From assembly GCA_947500645.1 (NCBI GenBank), contig CANMSD010000002.1, positions 62,001 through 126,000 on the forward strand: a stretch of 64,000 bases of DNA. Direction: 5' to 3'. A model generated the notes under the pieces. The model was not told where the DNA came from. It worked only from the letters and a program-made list of their open reading frames with translations, and searched no databases. Below are positions 1 to 9,600 of the stretch, piece by piece (position 1 is the first letter of the stretch; each line of letters opens with the position of its first letter). The translations under genes and the position numbers were made by a program. Source of the stretch: an uncultured Erythrobacter sp. Its GTDB lineage: Bacteria > Pseudomonadota > Alphaproteobacteria > Sphingomonadales > Sphingomonadaceae.

Positions 1-3000
1 ATCCACGATCCACTGCTGAGCGAGGAATGTGCTGTCCAACTCAGTCCAAATGGCGCGCAGTTCCGACCTGATGCGATTTGCGCCTTGCGAGCCGAGGTAT
101 TCGGCTCAGGATTGCGCCGACAATCCGCCCTCCTGATCGAAGGGAGCGGAAATTTCGCGTCCAGCGCAGCCTGGACGGGTTTAGGCGGGATCGAACTAGA
201 TCGAGCGGTCGCGCTTTTGACCCCTGAGAGGAGCAGTGTCGTCGGGACGCCGGTAGGTGGCCAGTTGATCCGTTCCAACAGTGCAATCATGCGCGTTCAT
301 CCTCAACGGAGCGGAACTCTTGTTGCTCATTTCGATCGCGGAACTATGGTCGATTCCGAGCGGCCCGTGGCGATCGCTGCAATCGGTTTGCCGTCTGTCG
401 AAACCTCGACCGAGCTGATCTTTCCGGCGGACAATCCGGGGCAATTCACCTCGAATAGCGGCTCAGTAGGAGCCGGTACTGTCTCGCCTTCGCGCGGCGC
501 GGGCGGCAAAGGCGAGACTAGCGAGGCAGACTATTATCGGATTGAGGACTTGCCGGGATCACGCGAACGGGTGCTCGACGATACGCGTGGCCCCGAATCC
601 GACGCCTTTTTCAACGGCGAGACACCGCTCCCTCTCGAAAACGCATTAGTGGTCGTGCGGCGCAGCAGCGATCTGCTGAACTTGAGGTTCAGATTCGTGG
701 GATTTGAGTTGCGCAGCTGGAATAGGGCGCGGCCCTATTTGCGTCGCACGTCCTCAGAGGCGGAGGCCCGCATAATCGTAGAATTCCAGCCCCAGCACAT
801 CTGGGAGACGGTGTTTGACAAGCCGGCTAGCTGCGAGAGCCCCAAGGAATATGCGAAAGCGGCGATGTCAAGAAGGTCGCGCATCGTCTTGAGGCCAGTC
901 GGGAACAGCTGGTCTCGAATGAGGCTGACGCTCGAGAATCTGCTCGACTGGAGCGCGCTGGAGCTGGTGGTAGACGATCGCGCCAAGCTCGAGCGGCAAG
1001 AACCGCTCGATGACCAGTTGCAAGGCTTTCTCCGGCTTGACAGGGATTCGACGCTCAACGATTTGTTTGATGCCGTGACGGACAAGATCCGAAAGCCGGC
1101 CTCAGACACGACCGCGCTGGTGCTCGCCGATCGATTGACTTTCTCTCCGTCCGAAAGCGTGAGCAAAGGAGTCCTCAGGTCTGCGAGCCCGCCCGCCGAT
1201 CCCGCCTCCGTAACGCCGGGCAAGATCAAGGGCTTCCCACTGGTGGCGGCAGAGACGCCGGCAGCATCACAATCGCCTGAGAACACACCCGTCCGATTCG
1301 TGCCGCAGAGCAAAGGTTCCGCCCCCGGCACGCCCTTGTGGAACGTGCGGCTTGATCGTCACGGACGCAAGAATGTCCGGGCGATCTGGTCCGATTACCT
1401 TGTCGAGGGTCGTTTTACGCACGCGGCAGACCTGCCCAAGGAAAAGGATCGGCCGCTTGATCCGGTCAATTCGATCGAGATCGTGGCCCAGACCTCCTTC
1501 TACGGCATGCCGGCGCTGCGGCGCATCGACCCGAAGGATGCCGGTAGCGATCTTGGAGAAGAACTGCGAAAGATCCCAAGGACCGAGGTGATCAGGCCGT
1601 CGAAACCATATCAATTCCTGAATTCGACAAAACTTTCAAAGAATCCGATCGAAGTCGGAATTGCGATCCCATCAACCCTCGACGATGCGGACATCACGCT
1701 GACGTCGCTGGGCGCGATATTCGACGCTCGCTGGAGCCGCGATCCAGTCCGCCTGCGACCGACATTGGACCAGCCGCGACCGAAACGCCCGCCCGACGGC
1801 TACGCACTGGAGCAGTTTGCTTACGAAACGGCGCTCGGACGCGACGTGCGCGTAATCGCAATCCGCAAAGGCTTTCTCTTTCCGCTCGGCGTGCGAGCGT
1901 CGTTCACGACCCTGGTTGAGCGTTACTTTCTGCCCGATCCGAATAACGAGGGAGGCGTCACGTCCTTCGAGATGAAACGCCGCTTCATCGAGTGTCGACA
2001 GACGCCCAAACCTTACCCCGGATTCAACCAGCCCTATTCGGGTAACGATTTTCCGACCTCGACAATCACGATGGAGACCTATCAGACCCCGGACCTGATC
2101 GATCCCGACGCGGAGTGTGACCCGGACGAAGCGAATTGTCAGTCGATTAAGGACAGGCTAATTGAATTCGACCCGACACTCACATTGCCTGAGGGTGTCC
2201 ACATCTTCTGGCCGCAGGCGCTGGGCTCGGATCGGTCGACCCTGAAGTTTCAGTGGCGGACCGACAGCGGGGCGCTGGTTAGCTCGCCGCTGATCTGGGT
2301 GGATAACAATTACGTCGGCAGCCCGAAGACTATGCGGGCGCTGGTGAAGGGATACTACAACACACTGCCTGCCGGGGGCTTGCGAACTGCGCAATTCTTT
2401 GGCGCGCGCCAGCGTTATGCAGCTGAAGAAGACGAGGGCGAAACCCAGTTCGACACCGACAGCTGGGAGATGAAGGCGCGCGGTCACTTGCTCGCAAACC
2501 CCGACGGATCCGACCCGGAAAATGCCGACGGCCACGAAGTGTTCAGCATGGATGGCCGAATGGAAGGCGACGATCAGCCTCCATTTTATCCGTGGATGGA
2601 TAGGGGCCGAATCGTGATCCACCCGCTCGATCGCCTGCTCGGAAAACCGCAGGGCCTGATCGAGGTGAGCTATCACGACGCCTATCGCAAATACGGTTTC
2701 GGAGCGCTGGGCAATGCGCCCGAAATCTATCTCAAGGTCCTGAAGCCAGCGATCAAACTGGACGTGTCCTCGCGTTCGAACACGACCGGCGGCGTCGCGA
2801 CTCCCAACACGCTGGTGGCGGCGCTCTCGCGGCGCACAGGCATTGTCGGCGGCATGCCAAAAACCGCACGTGCGATCGCGTCCTCGGGCCTGACCGATCC
2901 GTTGGTGAGCGAAAGCGAAAGCGGGTTCGACTTCAGTAAGGCGGAAGCGAACAATTTCGATCCGTCTGAGTTCTTCGGGCTTGGCGACGCCAAATTGCTA

Positions 3001-6000
3001 GGCGTCCTCAGCCTCAAGGACGTCATCGACGCCAGCGGCGCCCTCAACAAGGCTCCCAAGCTGGTCGAGCAGATCGGCTACGGCGCGCTGGAGGAAAACG
3101 GCGGTCTCGACCGTATCAAGGCAATGGCGCTCACCGCCAAGGATCTCTCGATCGCTTTCTTCAAAGAATACGAGAAGATCGATGAGCAGCTCAGCAATTC
3201 CGAGCTGGGGCTGGGCATCGACAAGCTGTACCCCGAACTGGGCGCCCGCATCAAGGCAGCCAAAGACATCGGAGAAGATTTCAACGAGATCGCAAAGGCC
3301 GAAACTCTATCGAACATGCTGGCCCATACCCAAAAGATCATCAGGGTCGGACGGCCGCTGATACGGGAAATGGCCAAGGTTGCTCGAAATCCTATTCCCG
3401 CTATTGCCGACGAAATCGTCTCCGGTTTCAAAGCAATGGTAGAGGTGCTCGGCGGAGGCCTGAGAAACGCATGGAAGGACCTAGCTGAACGCATCCTCGC
3501 CGACATACGGTCTCGCCTAGAGGACCGGATTTGCGAGATAATTGCAGATCCGCAACTGGCGACGGCGCTGTTGGGAGTCAGTGAAGCAACGCATTGCGCT
3601 GACCTGCTCCGAGACCCTCGCAGCTTTCAGCAAGCACGAGGACAAGCCATGCTCGGCGAGCAGTTGGCTGGTCCGATGGCGCAGTTGTTCGAGATCGCGA
3701 CCGACCTGGAAACCATAGCCACAGAACGGGTCGCCTTTTCTGGCGAGTACTTTCGCCGCAGGGCCCTGGAGATGATCGAGATCGCGGCAAACGAGGTCTC
3801 CATCCATCTGGTCCCCGTCATCGAGGACGAGGATATCCGCGCGCTAGAGCACCAGATCCTTTTCGCCCGCAATGTGGCCCGTTCCGCCGAGGCGCTGCTC
3901 AATGAGGGCAACGACAGCCAGGCCGATCCCGAGGCCGTAGCACGTTACGTCGCCGGGAAGATCGCTGAGCGGATCGCCGCCGAGGTCGATAACCTGGATG
4001 GCAAGCTGCCGATTTCGGACACGTCGCACCTGGATGTCGAGGCGGTAAAGGCGCTGATCAAGCAACGCGTCGTTGGCGCGCTCGCCGAAACCGCGATCAC
4101 GAATGTCGTCGGCGAAGCGGATCGCGTCGTTCGGCTCCTCCAGCGGTTTGAGCAGGCGTCGCCGATCGATCTGCTCGGATACCTTGGCGAAGTTGCGGTC
4201 AAGGTCCTCGCGAACACCATCGAAGTCCATGAATTCAGCCGTATAGCGCGGATGGCGCAAAAGATCTCGACATGGCACGACGAGGTTGTTGCAACGACGC
4301 TGAAGTTCACCGTGGAGCATTATCCGAAGGACGGTCAAACGGCTGCCATGCTCGATAAGCTGGTCGATGCGGCCCTGGATATCAAACTCGACGCGATCCC
4401 CGATCCCAAACTCACGGCCACCGCTAAGGTGGCGCGCGCCGAGATGATCCAGCAGATCGCAACCGCCCGCGCTCAGTCACTGACGATCGACCACCATGTC
4501 AAGGCGCTGAAACTGGCAGGCTCGAGCCGGGAAGCCTTCGCTCGTAAAACCGACATGGCTAAGATCCTCGGTAGTGCGCAAAAAGTCGCCAACGCGCGCG
4601 AAGAACTGGCGCTCCAGATCGCCGTAGTTATCGACCGCTTCTCGAAGTTCGCGCGGACCGTCGAACAGGTCGAGTGCGGCAATCGCCCGACCTGCGACAA
4701 CCTAAAGACGCAGCTGCTCGCCGCTCTGGGGAGCCTCAAGAAATTTCTGAACGGAGCGCTGGTCCTCGAGAAGCACGCGACGGAAGATATCACGGCAGCC
4801 TTTCGAAACCTCGCGAGCAAGCTGCCCGACGAAGAGCCCTACCGCAAAGCGCTTGACAACATAATTGCTCAGGTCGCGGAACAGTCCGCCGCTCTGCGCG
4901 CCATCCTGCAAAACGCGCAGGCCGCTTCCGAGATTGTGAAGGTCAACGAGGTTCTTGCGATCTATGCTGCAGACGTGATCCGTGAAACGATGCCGATCCT
5001 GCTGCAATCGGTCGCCCTGACCGAGGCCCAGGCAGGGGAATGGATTTCCTCTCTGTCGGGCACGGTGAGCCGAGGCGCAACCGCGCTCAACCTCGTCCAT
5101 TCTTATTTGGCAGGCGGTGCGGCCGGGCTCTACGAGGTTTTGTCCAAAGACGAAATAGAGACCTTCTTCGAGTTCGTCATCGGCAAGGCCAGGTGGGAGG
5201 ACCTCAGGGTCGGCTTCGAGGCCGTGGCTGCCGAACAGGAGCAACTTGACCGTATTGCTTCCGCGCCTCAGCCCAATTTCGACGAGATCGCGGCCGCTAA
5301 GACGCTCGTGCTAGGCTGGAAGGGGCAGGGCCCGGCAATCCAACGGCTCGCTGGCCAATTGAGTGAATTTGCCGGTGATTTCCTCAGCGGGCATCTCGGC
5401 GATGCCTTGCTGAGCAGGCTGAAGAAGATCTTCGAGGAGTACAAGACGCTTCTCGAGGACTTCATCGCCGAGCTGGTCCCGACCTCGATCGAGGACGGTT
5501 ACACGTGGAATACCAAGATCGAGGACACCGATGTGTTCTCGATGGTTCGCAACAACCACGGAGATGGCCAAGAATTCGATACCTGGCCCATGTCCGACGA
5601 TAAAGAGCCCAAGGATCTGTCGATTTCGGTGCGAGTGTCGATCGATCTGCTGCGCGACACGCGCACGGTAGTAACCAAGGGTAAGCTTGAAGCCTTCCAG
5701 CTTATGCTTCTGCCACGTGCACACATGGCCACGATCATTTTCGAGCCACTGACGTTCACATCAGTTAATGGATCATCGCCCAAGTTCGACGTGAAGGTGC
5801 GCCACGTCGAGATCGGGGAAATGCTCACCTTCCTTGAGCCGCTTCGCGAATGGATGGCGCCGAGCGGCAACGGCTTCTTCATTCGACCGGTGTTTGGCGG
5901 GGAAAAGGGTCCGGGGATCGAAGCCGGATTCCAGTTCGGCAAGGACCTGATCCAAGTCGGCTCGCTGGCGTTCCAGAACGTCTATTTGCGGGTCTCCGCC

Positions 6001-6594
6001 TTCCTGCCTTTCACCAACAAGCCGGCGCAGTTCACATTCTCTTTCGCGTCAGAGGAAAGGCCATTTCTCATTTCCAACCCTCCTTACGGAGGCGGAGGCT
6101 ACGTCGCGCTAATCGCCGAACCCGGATCAAGCAAGAATGGTGCGCGGACCGATCTCGATTTATCTTTCCTGTTCGGCGCGGTAACCGCGATCAAGTTCGG
6201 GCCGCTCAACGGCCAGGGCCGTATTGTAATCGGCTTTGGGGTGCGGACCTGGAATGGCGGGCACACCATCAAAGCGCTGTTCGAGGCAGTCGGCGAAGGA
6301 TCGATCGCCTGCTTCTCGATCTCGGTGTCGTTGAGGGTGATCGCCTACCACTATTCCGATGGCCAGATGTACGGCACTGCGACGTTCAACTTCACTTTCA
6401 AGGTCGCCTTTGCGAAATATCGCTACCGCGTCCGCGCGAAATATCGCGAATCCAACGGTGCCGGGCCGGAGAGAATTTTGGCGAGCCAAGACGACCAGCC
6501 CGAACTGATCGCGCAGACCTATTCGACATCCATTATCGCGAAGAACGTCAACTACACGGCCAACCAGTCGCACATCGACAAGGCGCTAATCTGA
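1..6594 (+). CDS. Giant protein of unknown function, 5' truncated by window edge
   Basis: The frame is open from the first base with no stop, so the gene starts outside the window. At least 2197 residues are visible. The only in-frame start-like codon near the edge is a TTG at 85, with no reason to prefer it. I do not recognise a family. The texture changes along the chain: roughly residues 1-980 look beta-rich with many Pro and Asp-Pro turns. About 1000-1830 is a long, mostly helical stretch of amphipathic Ala/Glu/Lys-rich segments. About 1835-2197 is beta-rich again, with alternating hydrophobic strands and a Gly-rich turn (NPPYGGGGY). There is no obvious Walker motif, protease triad or transmembrane segment. 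It is followed after 13 bases by a second giant gene with a good ribosome site, so the two are probably co-transcribed. Function unknown. Confidence 0.85.
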   Translation: MHDPLLSEECAVQLSPNGAQFRPDAICALRAEVFGSGLRRQSALLIEGSGNFASSAAWTGLGGIELDRAVALLTPERSSVVGTPVGGQLIRSNSAIMRVHPQRSGTLVAHFDRGTMVDSERPVAIAAIGLPSVETSTELIFPADNPGQFTSNSGSVGAGTVSPSRGAGGKGETSEADYYRIEDLPGSRERVLDDTRGPESDAFFNGETPLPLENALVVVRRSSDLLNLRFRFVGFELRSWNRARPYLRRTSSEAEARIIVEFQPQHIWETVFDKPASCESPKEYAKAAMSRRSRIVLRPVGNSWSRMRLTLENLLDWSALELVVDDRAKLERQEPLDDQLQGFLRLDRDSTLNDLFDAVTDKIRKPASDTTALVLADRLTFSPSESVSKGVLRSASPPADPASVTPGKIKGFPLVAAETPAASQSPENTPVRFVPQSKGSAPGTPLWNVRLDRHGRKNVRAIWSDYLVEGRFTHAADLPKEKDRPLDPVNSIEIVAQTSFYGMPALRRIDPKDAGSDLGEELRKIPRTEVIRPSKPYQFLNSTKLSKNPIEVGIAIPSTLDDADITLTSLGAIFDARWSRDPVRLRPTLDQPRPKRPPDGYALEQFAYETALGRDVRVIAIRKGFLFPLGVRASFTTLVERYFLPDPNNEGGVTSFEMKRRFIECRQTPKPYPGFNQPYSGNDFPTSTITMETYQTPDLIDPDAECDPDEANCQSIKDRLIEFDPTLTLPEGVHIFWPQALGSDRSTLKFQWRTDSGALVSSPLIWVDNNYVGSPKTMRALVKGYYNTLPAGGLRTAQFFGARQRYAAEEDEGETQFDTDSWEMKARGHLLANPDGSDPENADGHEVFSMDGRMEGDDQPPFYPWMDRGRIVIHPLDRLLGKPQGLIEVSYHDAYRKYGFGALGNAPEIYLKVLKPAIKLDVSSRSNTTGGVATPNTLVAALSRRTGIVGGMPKTARAIASSGLTDPLVSESESGFDFSKAEANNFDPSEFFGLGDAKLLGVLSLKDVIDASGALNKAPKLVEQIGYGALEENGGLDRIKAMALTAKDLSIAFFKEYEKIDEQLSNSELGLGIDKLYPELGARIKAAKDIGEDFNEIAKAETLSNMLAHTQKIIRVGRPLIREMAKVARNPIPAIADEIVSGFKAMVEVLGGGLRNAWKDLAERILADIRSRLEDRICEIIADPQLATALLGVSEATHCADLLRDPRSFQQARGQAMLGEQLAGPMAQLFEIATDLETIATERVAFSGEYFRRRALEMIEIAANEVSIHLVPVIEDEDIRALEHQILFARNVARSAEALLNEGNDSQADPEAVARYVAGKIAERIAAEVDNLDGKLPISDTSHLDVEAVKALIKQRVVGALAETAITNVVGEADRVVRLLQRFEQASPIDLLGYLGEVAVKVLANTIEVHEFSRIARMAQKISTWHDEVVATTLKFTVEHYPKDGQTAAMLDKLVDAALDIKLDAIPDPKLTATAKVARAEMIQQIATARAQSLTIDHHVKALKLAGSSREAFARKTDMAKILGSAQKVANAREELALQIAVVIDRFSKFARTVEQVECGNRPTCDNLKTQLLAALGSLKKFLNGALVLEKHATEDITAAFRNLASKLPDEEPYRKALDNIIAQVAEQSAALRAILQNAQAASEIVKVNEVLAIYAADVIRETMPILLQSVALTEAQAGEWISSLSGTVSRGATALNLVHSYLAGGAAGLYEVLSKDEIETFFEFVIGKARWEDLRVGFEAVAAEQEQLDRIASAPQPNFDEIAAAKTLVLGWKGQGPAIQRLAGQLSEFAGDFLSGHLGDALLSRLKKIFEEYKTLLEDFIAELVPTSIEDGYTWNTKIEDTDVFSMVRNNHGDGQEFDTWPMSDDKEPKDLSISVRVSIDLLRDTRTVVTKGKLEAFQLMLLPRAHMATIIFEPLTFTSVNGSSPKFDVKVRHVEIGEMLTFLEPLREWMAPSGNGFFIRPVFGGEKGPGIEAGFQFGKDLIQVGSLAFQNVYLRVSAFLPFTNKPAQFTFSFASEERPFLISNPPYGGGGYVALIAEPGSSKNGARTDLDLSFLFGAVTAIKFGPLNGQGRIVIGFGVRTWNGGHTIKALFEAVGEGSIACFSISVSLRVIAYHYSDGQMYGTATFNFTFKVAFAKYRYRVRAKYRESNGAGPERILASQDDQPELIAQTYSTSIIAKNVNYTANQSHIDKALI

Positions 6595-6607
6595 CAGGAG
6601 CCAATTC

Positions 6608-9600
6608 GTGCCCAGTGAAGTCCATATAGATGCGCTGGCCATCCCCGATCGTGTCGACGAAGACGGGAAGTGCCGCATCGCGATTCAACTCGTCCCGACT
6701 ATGAAACAGACGCATGCCGGGGTGATCGACGCAAACAACTGGCCGAGGGAGATCAACAAGAGGGTAAAGAAAGTTCGGCTGCACGTCGGTTCGCTGGGCG
6801 AGGACGGCCGGGTAAGTCGCTTGAAGGCTGTCGATTGCCAGACCGATCTCGCCGAAATCTTTGGCCCGGCGCAGGGGCAATCAGGCAGTTCCGGCTTGCT
6901 AGAGCGCGCCAATTCTAAGTGGCGCGAGACCTTTTTGGGCGGCACCAATGGTGATCCCTGGTCGAAAATCCTGGGCGATATGGCAATTGGCAATGGAGAA
7001 GGGGCGCTCGAGGCCCTGTTTATGCGCCAAGAACCGTCTGTCTTCAGCCCTCCAGGCACGGTCATCGAAGAACTACTCGAACGGCTCTACAAGACCGCAC
7101 AGCAGGTCGTAGTCGATGACGAGATTGACCGAGTCCAAACTCTTAAGAGCCTTGACTTTGGGAGAGGGATCTACCGTCCGACACACAAGACGCTCTTTCC
7201 CTGGCGCGATCTTGCTACTGCGCTGCGACTTGAAGAACGGCGCGATCACTGCGTCTTCACCAGACGCGAGTCTTATGCCACCCTCGTCGATGCCAAACAG
7301 GCTCCTGCAGGTGCCAGCCGGACCGCGCTAATTGCGCAAATGGAAGCGGCAGTCGAAAACGCGGTGCAGGCTCGCGTCACGCTCGACCGCTTTTTTGATC
7401 GCAACGAGGAGCCTCTCACAGCCAAGGATGCCCTTGACGCGCTCCTTGAGAAGGCCATGGAGTTGAGCGAGTCCACTACCGCGCTGGATGAATTCTCGCA
7501 GGCGCTGCTTGGCACTGACAATCCCGACCCAAACCAGAAAGCGCCGGAGGATTCCGATGGCGAGCCAGAGGAGTTCGGTCAGCGCAAGCTCGGAACCATC
7601 CTTTCCTTTCCGACCATTGCGAAATATTTCGGGATGTGTGCGGACATCACCTTCTCCCCCGATAGCCTTTTAGGAATCGACAACGCTGTGCTTGCCGTTG
7701 AGATCATCAGTGAAAGCGGCGCGCAAGCCAGGGACGACGAACTCGCATGGACCGCTTTTCGACTGGAACGCACGCAGGCGGGCGAATTATTCTTTGTCCC
7801 GCAATCTTCAAATCGGCAATTTCGGGAAAGGAAAATTGACGTCGGGATGGTCGACCTGAACGAGCAGTTGGCGATCGGATTGCCCGCATACAAGCTCAGT
7901 ACAAACGGCACGCCGCACACTCTTGCGCGCCTTGACGAAAAGGCGCGGCTGGTGAGTGAGCGTATCGCAACGGGGAGGATGAATCCGGAGGACCCGATCC
8001 CGCTGCCGGCCAAGTCCACCCGGGGTATGGTCCTCTACTACAAGAACAAGAAGGCCGATCAGATCTCACGTAAGGCGGCAGAAGCGGTGAATGCGTTCAG
8101 CGAACTGAAGGTATCCTACGCGCAGGACCTCTTCCAAGGGATGCGGGTCGACGTGCACCTCGATGCGATCGGATCGGATGGTCCCAAGGGATCGCCCGAC
8201 GAGACCCGCTGGCGTCCCTTGACGGAACGCTTCGTCAGATACGCAAAGGAAGATATCGACCAGCGCTTTCTGAATAACCCAATGGTGGCACGGCTAAACT
8301 ATCGCGACAATGCGATTGTCACCGCCCCGCCCGAGGAAAAAACCGTCGCCGGCGAAGTGGAGGATTGGGTGTGGGAGGAGGAATTCATCTGGGGTGGGAG
8401 CAGCATGGCCGCACCCTCACCGCAAGAGCCCATTCCCCTCACGAAGGACGATGTCCCAATTAGTATCACGATCTCCCTGCCGGACAGTGCGGTCAATCCG
8501 ACAGCCTGTTGTCCGCCGCTCCGGCTGGGGAGAGCCTATCGACTGCGTGCCCGCGCCGCGCTGCCGATGGGCTGTGGCCTCACCTTTGATGATGCGGAAC
8601 AAGCCTCGTGGCGCGACGCTCATGCCTTTCCCCAGTTCTCTACGAACAACGACTTCATCTATCATCGCCATGAGGCAATCGGCGCGCCGCCGGTCCTTCT
8701 TCCTTGGGACAGCCCGCTGGTGACCATGCAAGACGCCCAGCCCGCTCGCGCCGAAATCGCTGTGGCCGCCGAGGTCAGACCCTCGCCCGAACTGATGGTG
8801 GCAGGTGATGACTGGCGCTGGCCCGGCGACCGCCGGATCTTGATCCCACCGCGGCTCGCGCTCGACGAGGCCGAGCAGCAAGGTCAGCACGATCGAGAAT
8901 GGAGTGGCGACCCAGAGGTACCTGAGGGCGCTTTCGAGCAGGACATACAGATTGCCCTTTGTGGAGAAGGCGGCGTGCTGCCCGAGGCACGCGGAGGGAA
9001 GATCATCTATCAGGTCGGCAAATCGTACATGGAATATGACGGGACCCCCACAGGCAGACCCCACGTTCCTGACGGAAGCTCCCCGAGAGGCGCGGTATTC
9101 CTTCCCGATGCGAGGTTCGCAGGTGAGCAGCGCAAGGCTATGTATAGGCTGAAGAACGACGACCACGTTCCTCAACCACGCTATTATCCCGATGCCTGGT
9201 CGCGGCAGATGGTCGCTCGCCTGAAGCCGGTCGAGGGCTTCTCGGTCAGTAATGGTCAGAGGCAGTTCTACTTCTGGCCAAGAGACGATGCTTCGAGTCA
9301 GCGTAGCGCCAAGCCGGTCCAGATCGAACTGCGCGCCAATAGAAATATCAAGGGGGCGAGAATTGGAGATCCCGCGCCGGTCCGGATCCGCGTTCCCGGT
9401 ACGAGCCGCCCGATCGAGATCGACAACATCTCAGTCGATCTGGGACCGGGCGAGATAGTCGATCTGGAAATCTTCACGAGAGCCGACAACGAGGGCATTG
9501 CCACGGCGCATGGCGCTGCCTATCCCCTCGAAAAGCTCGACAACAGTGAGCACATCCCGATCCCGCAGCTAGTCCACACTCGGGTTCTCCGGCTGGTCCA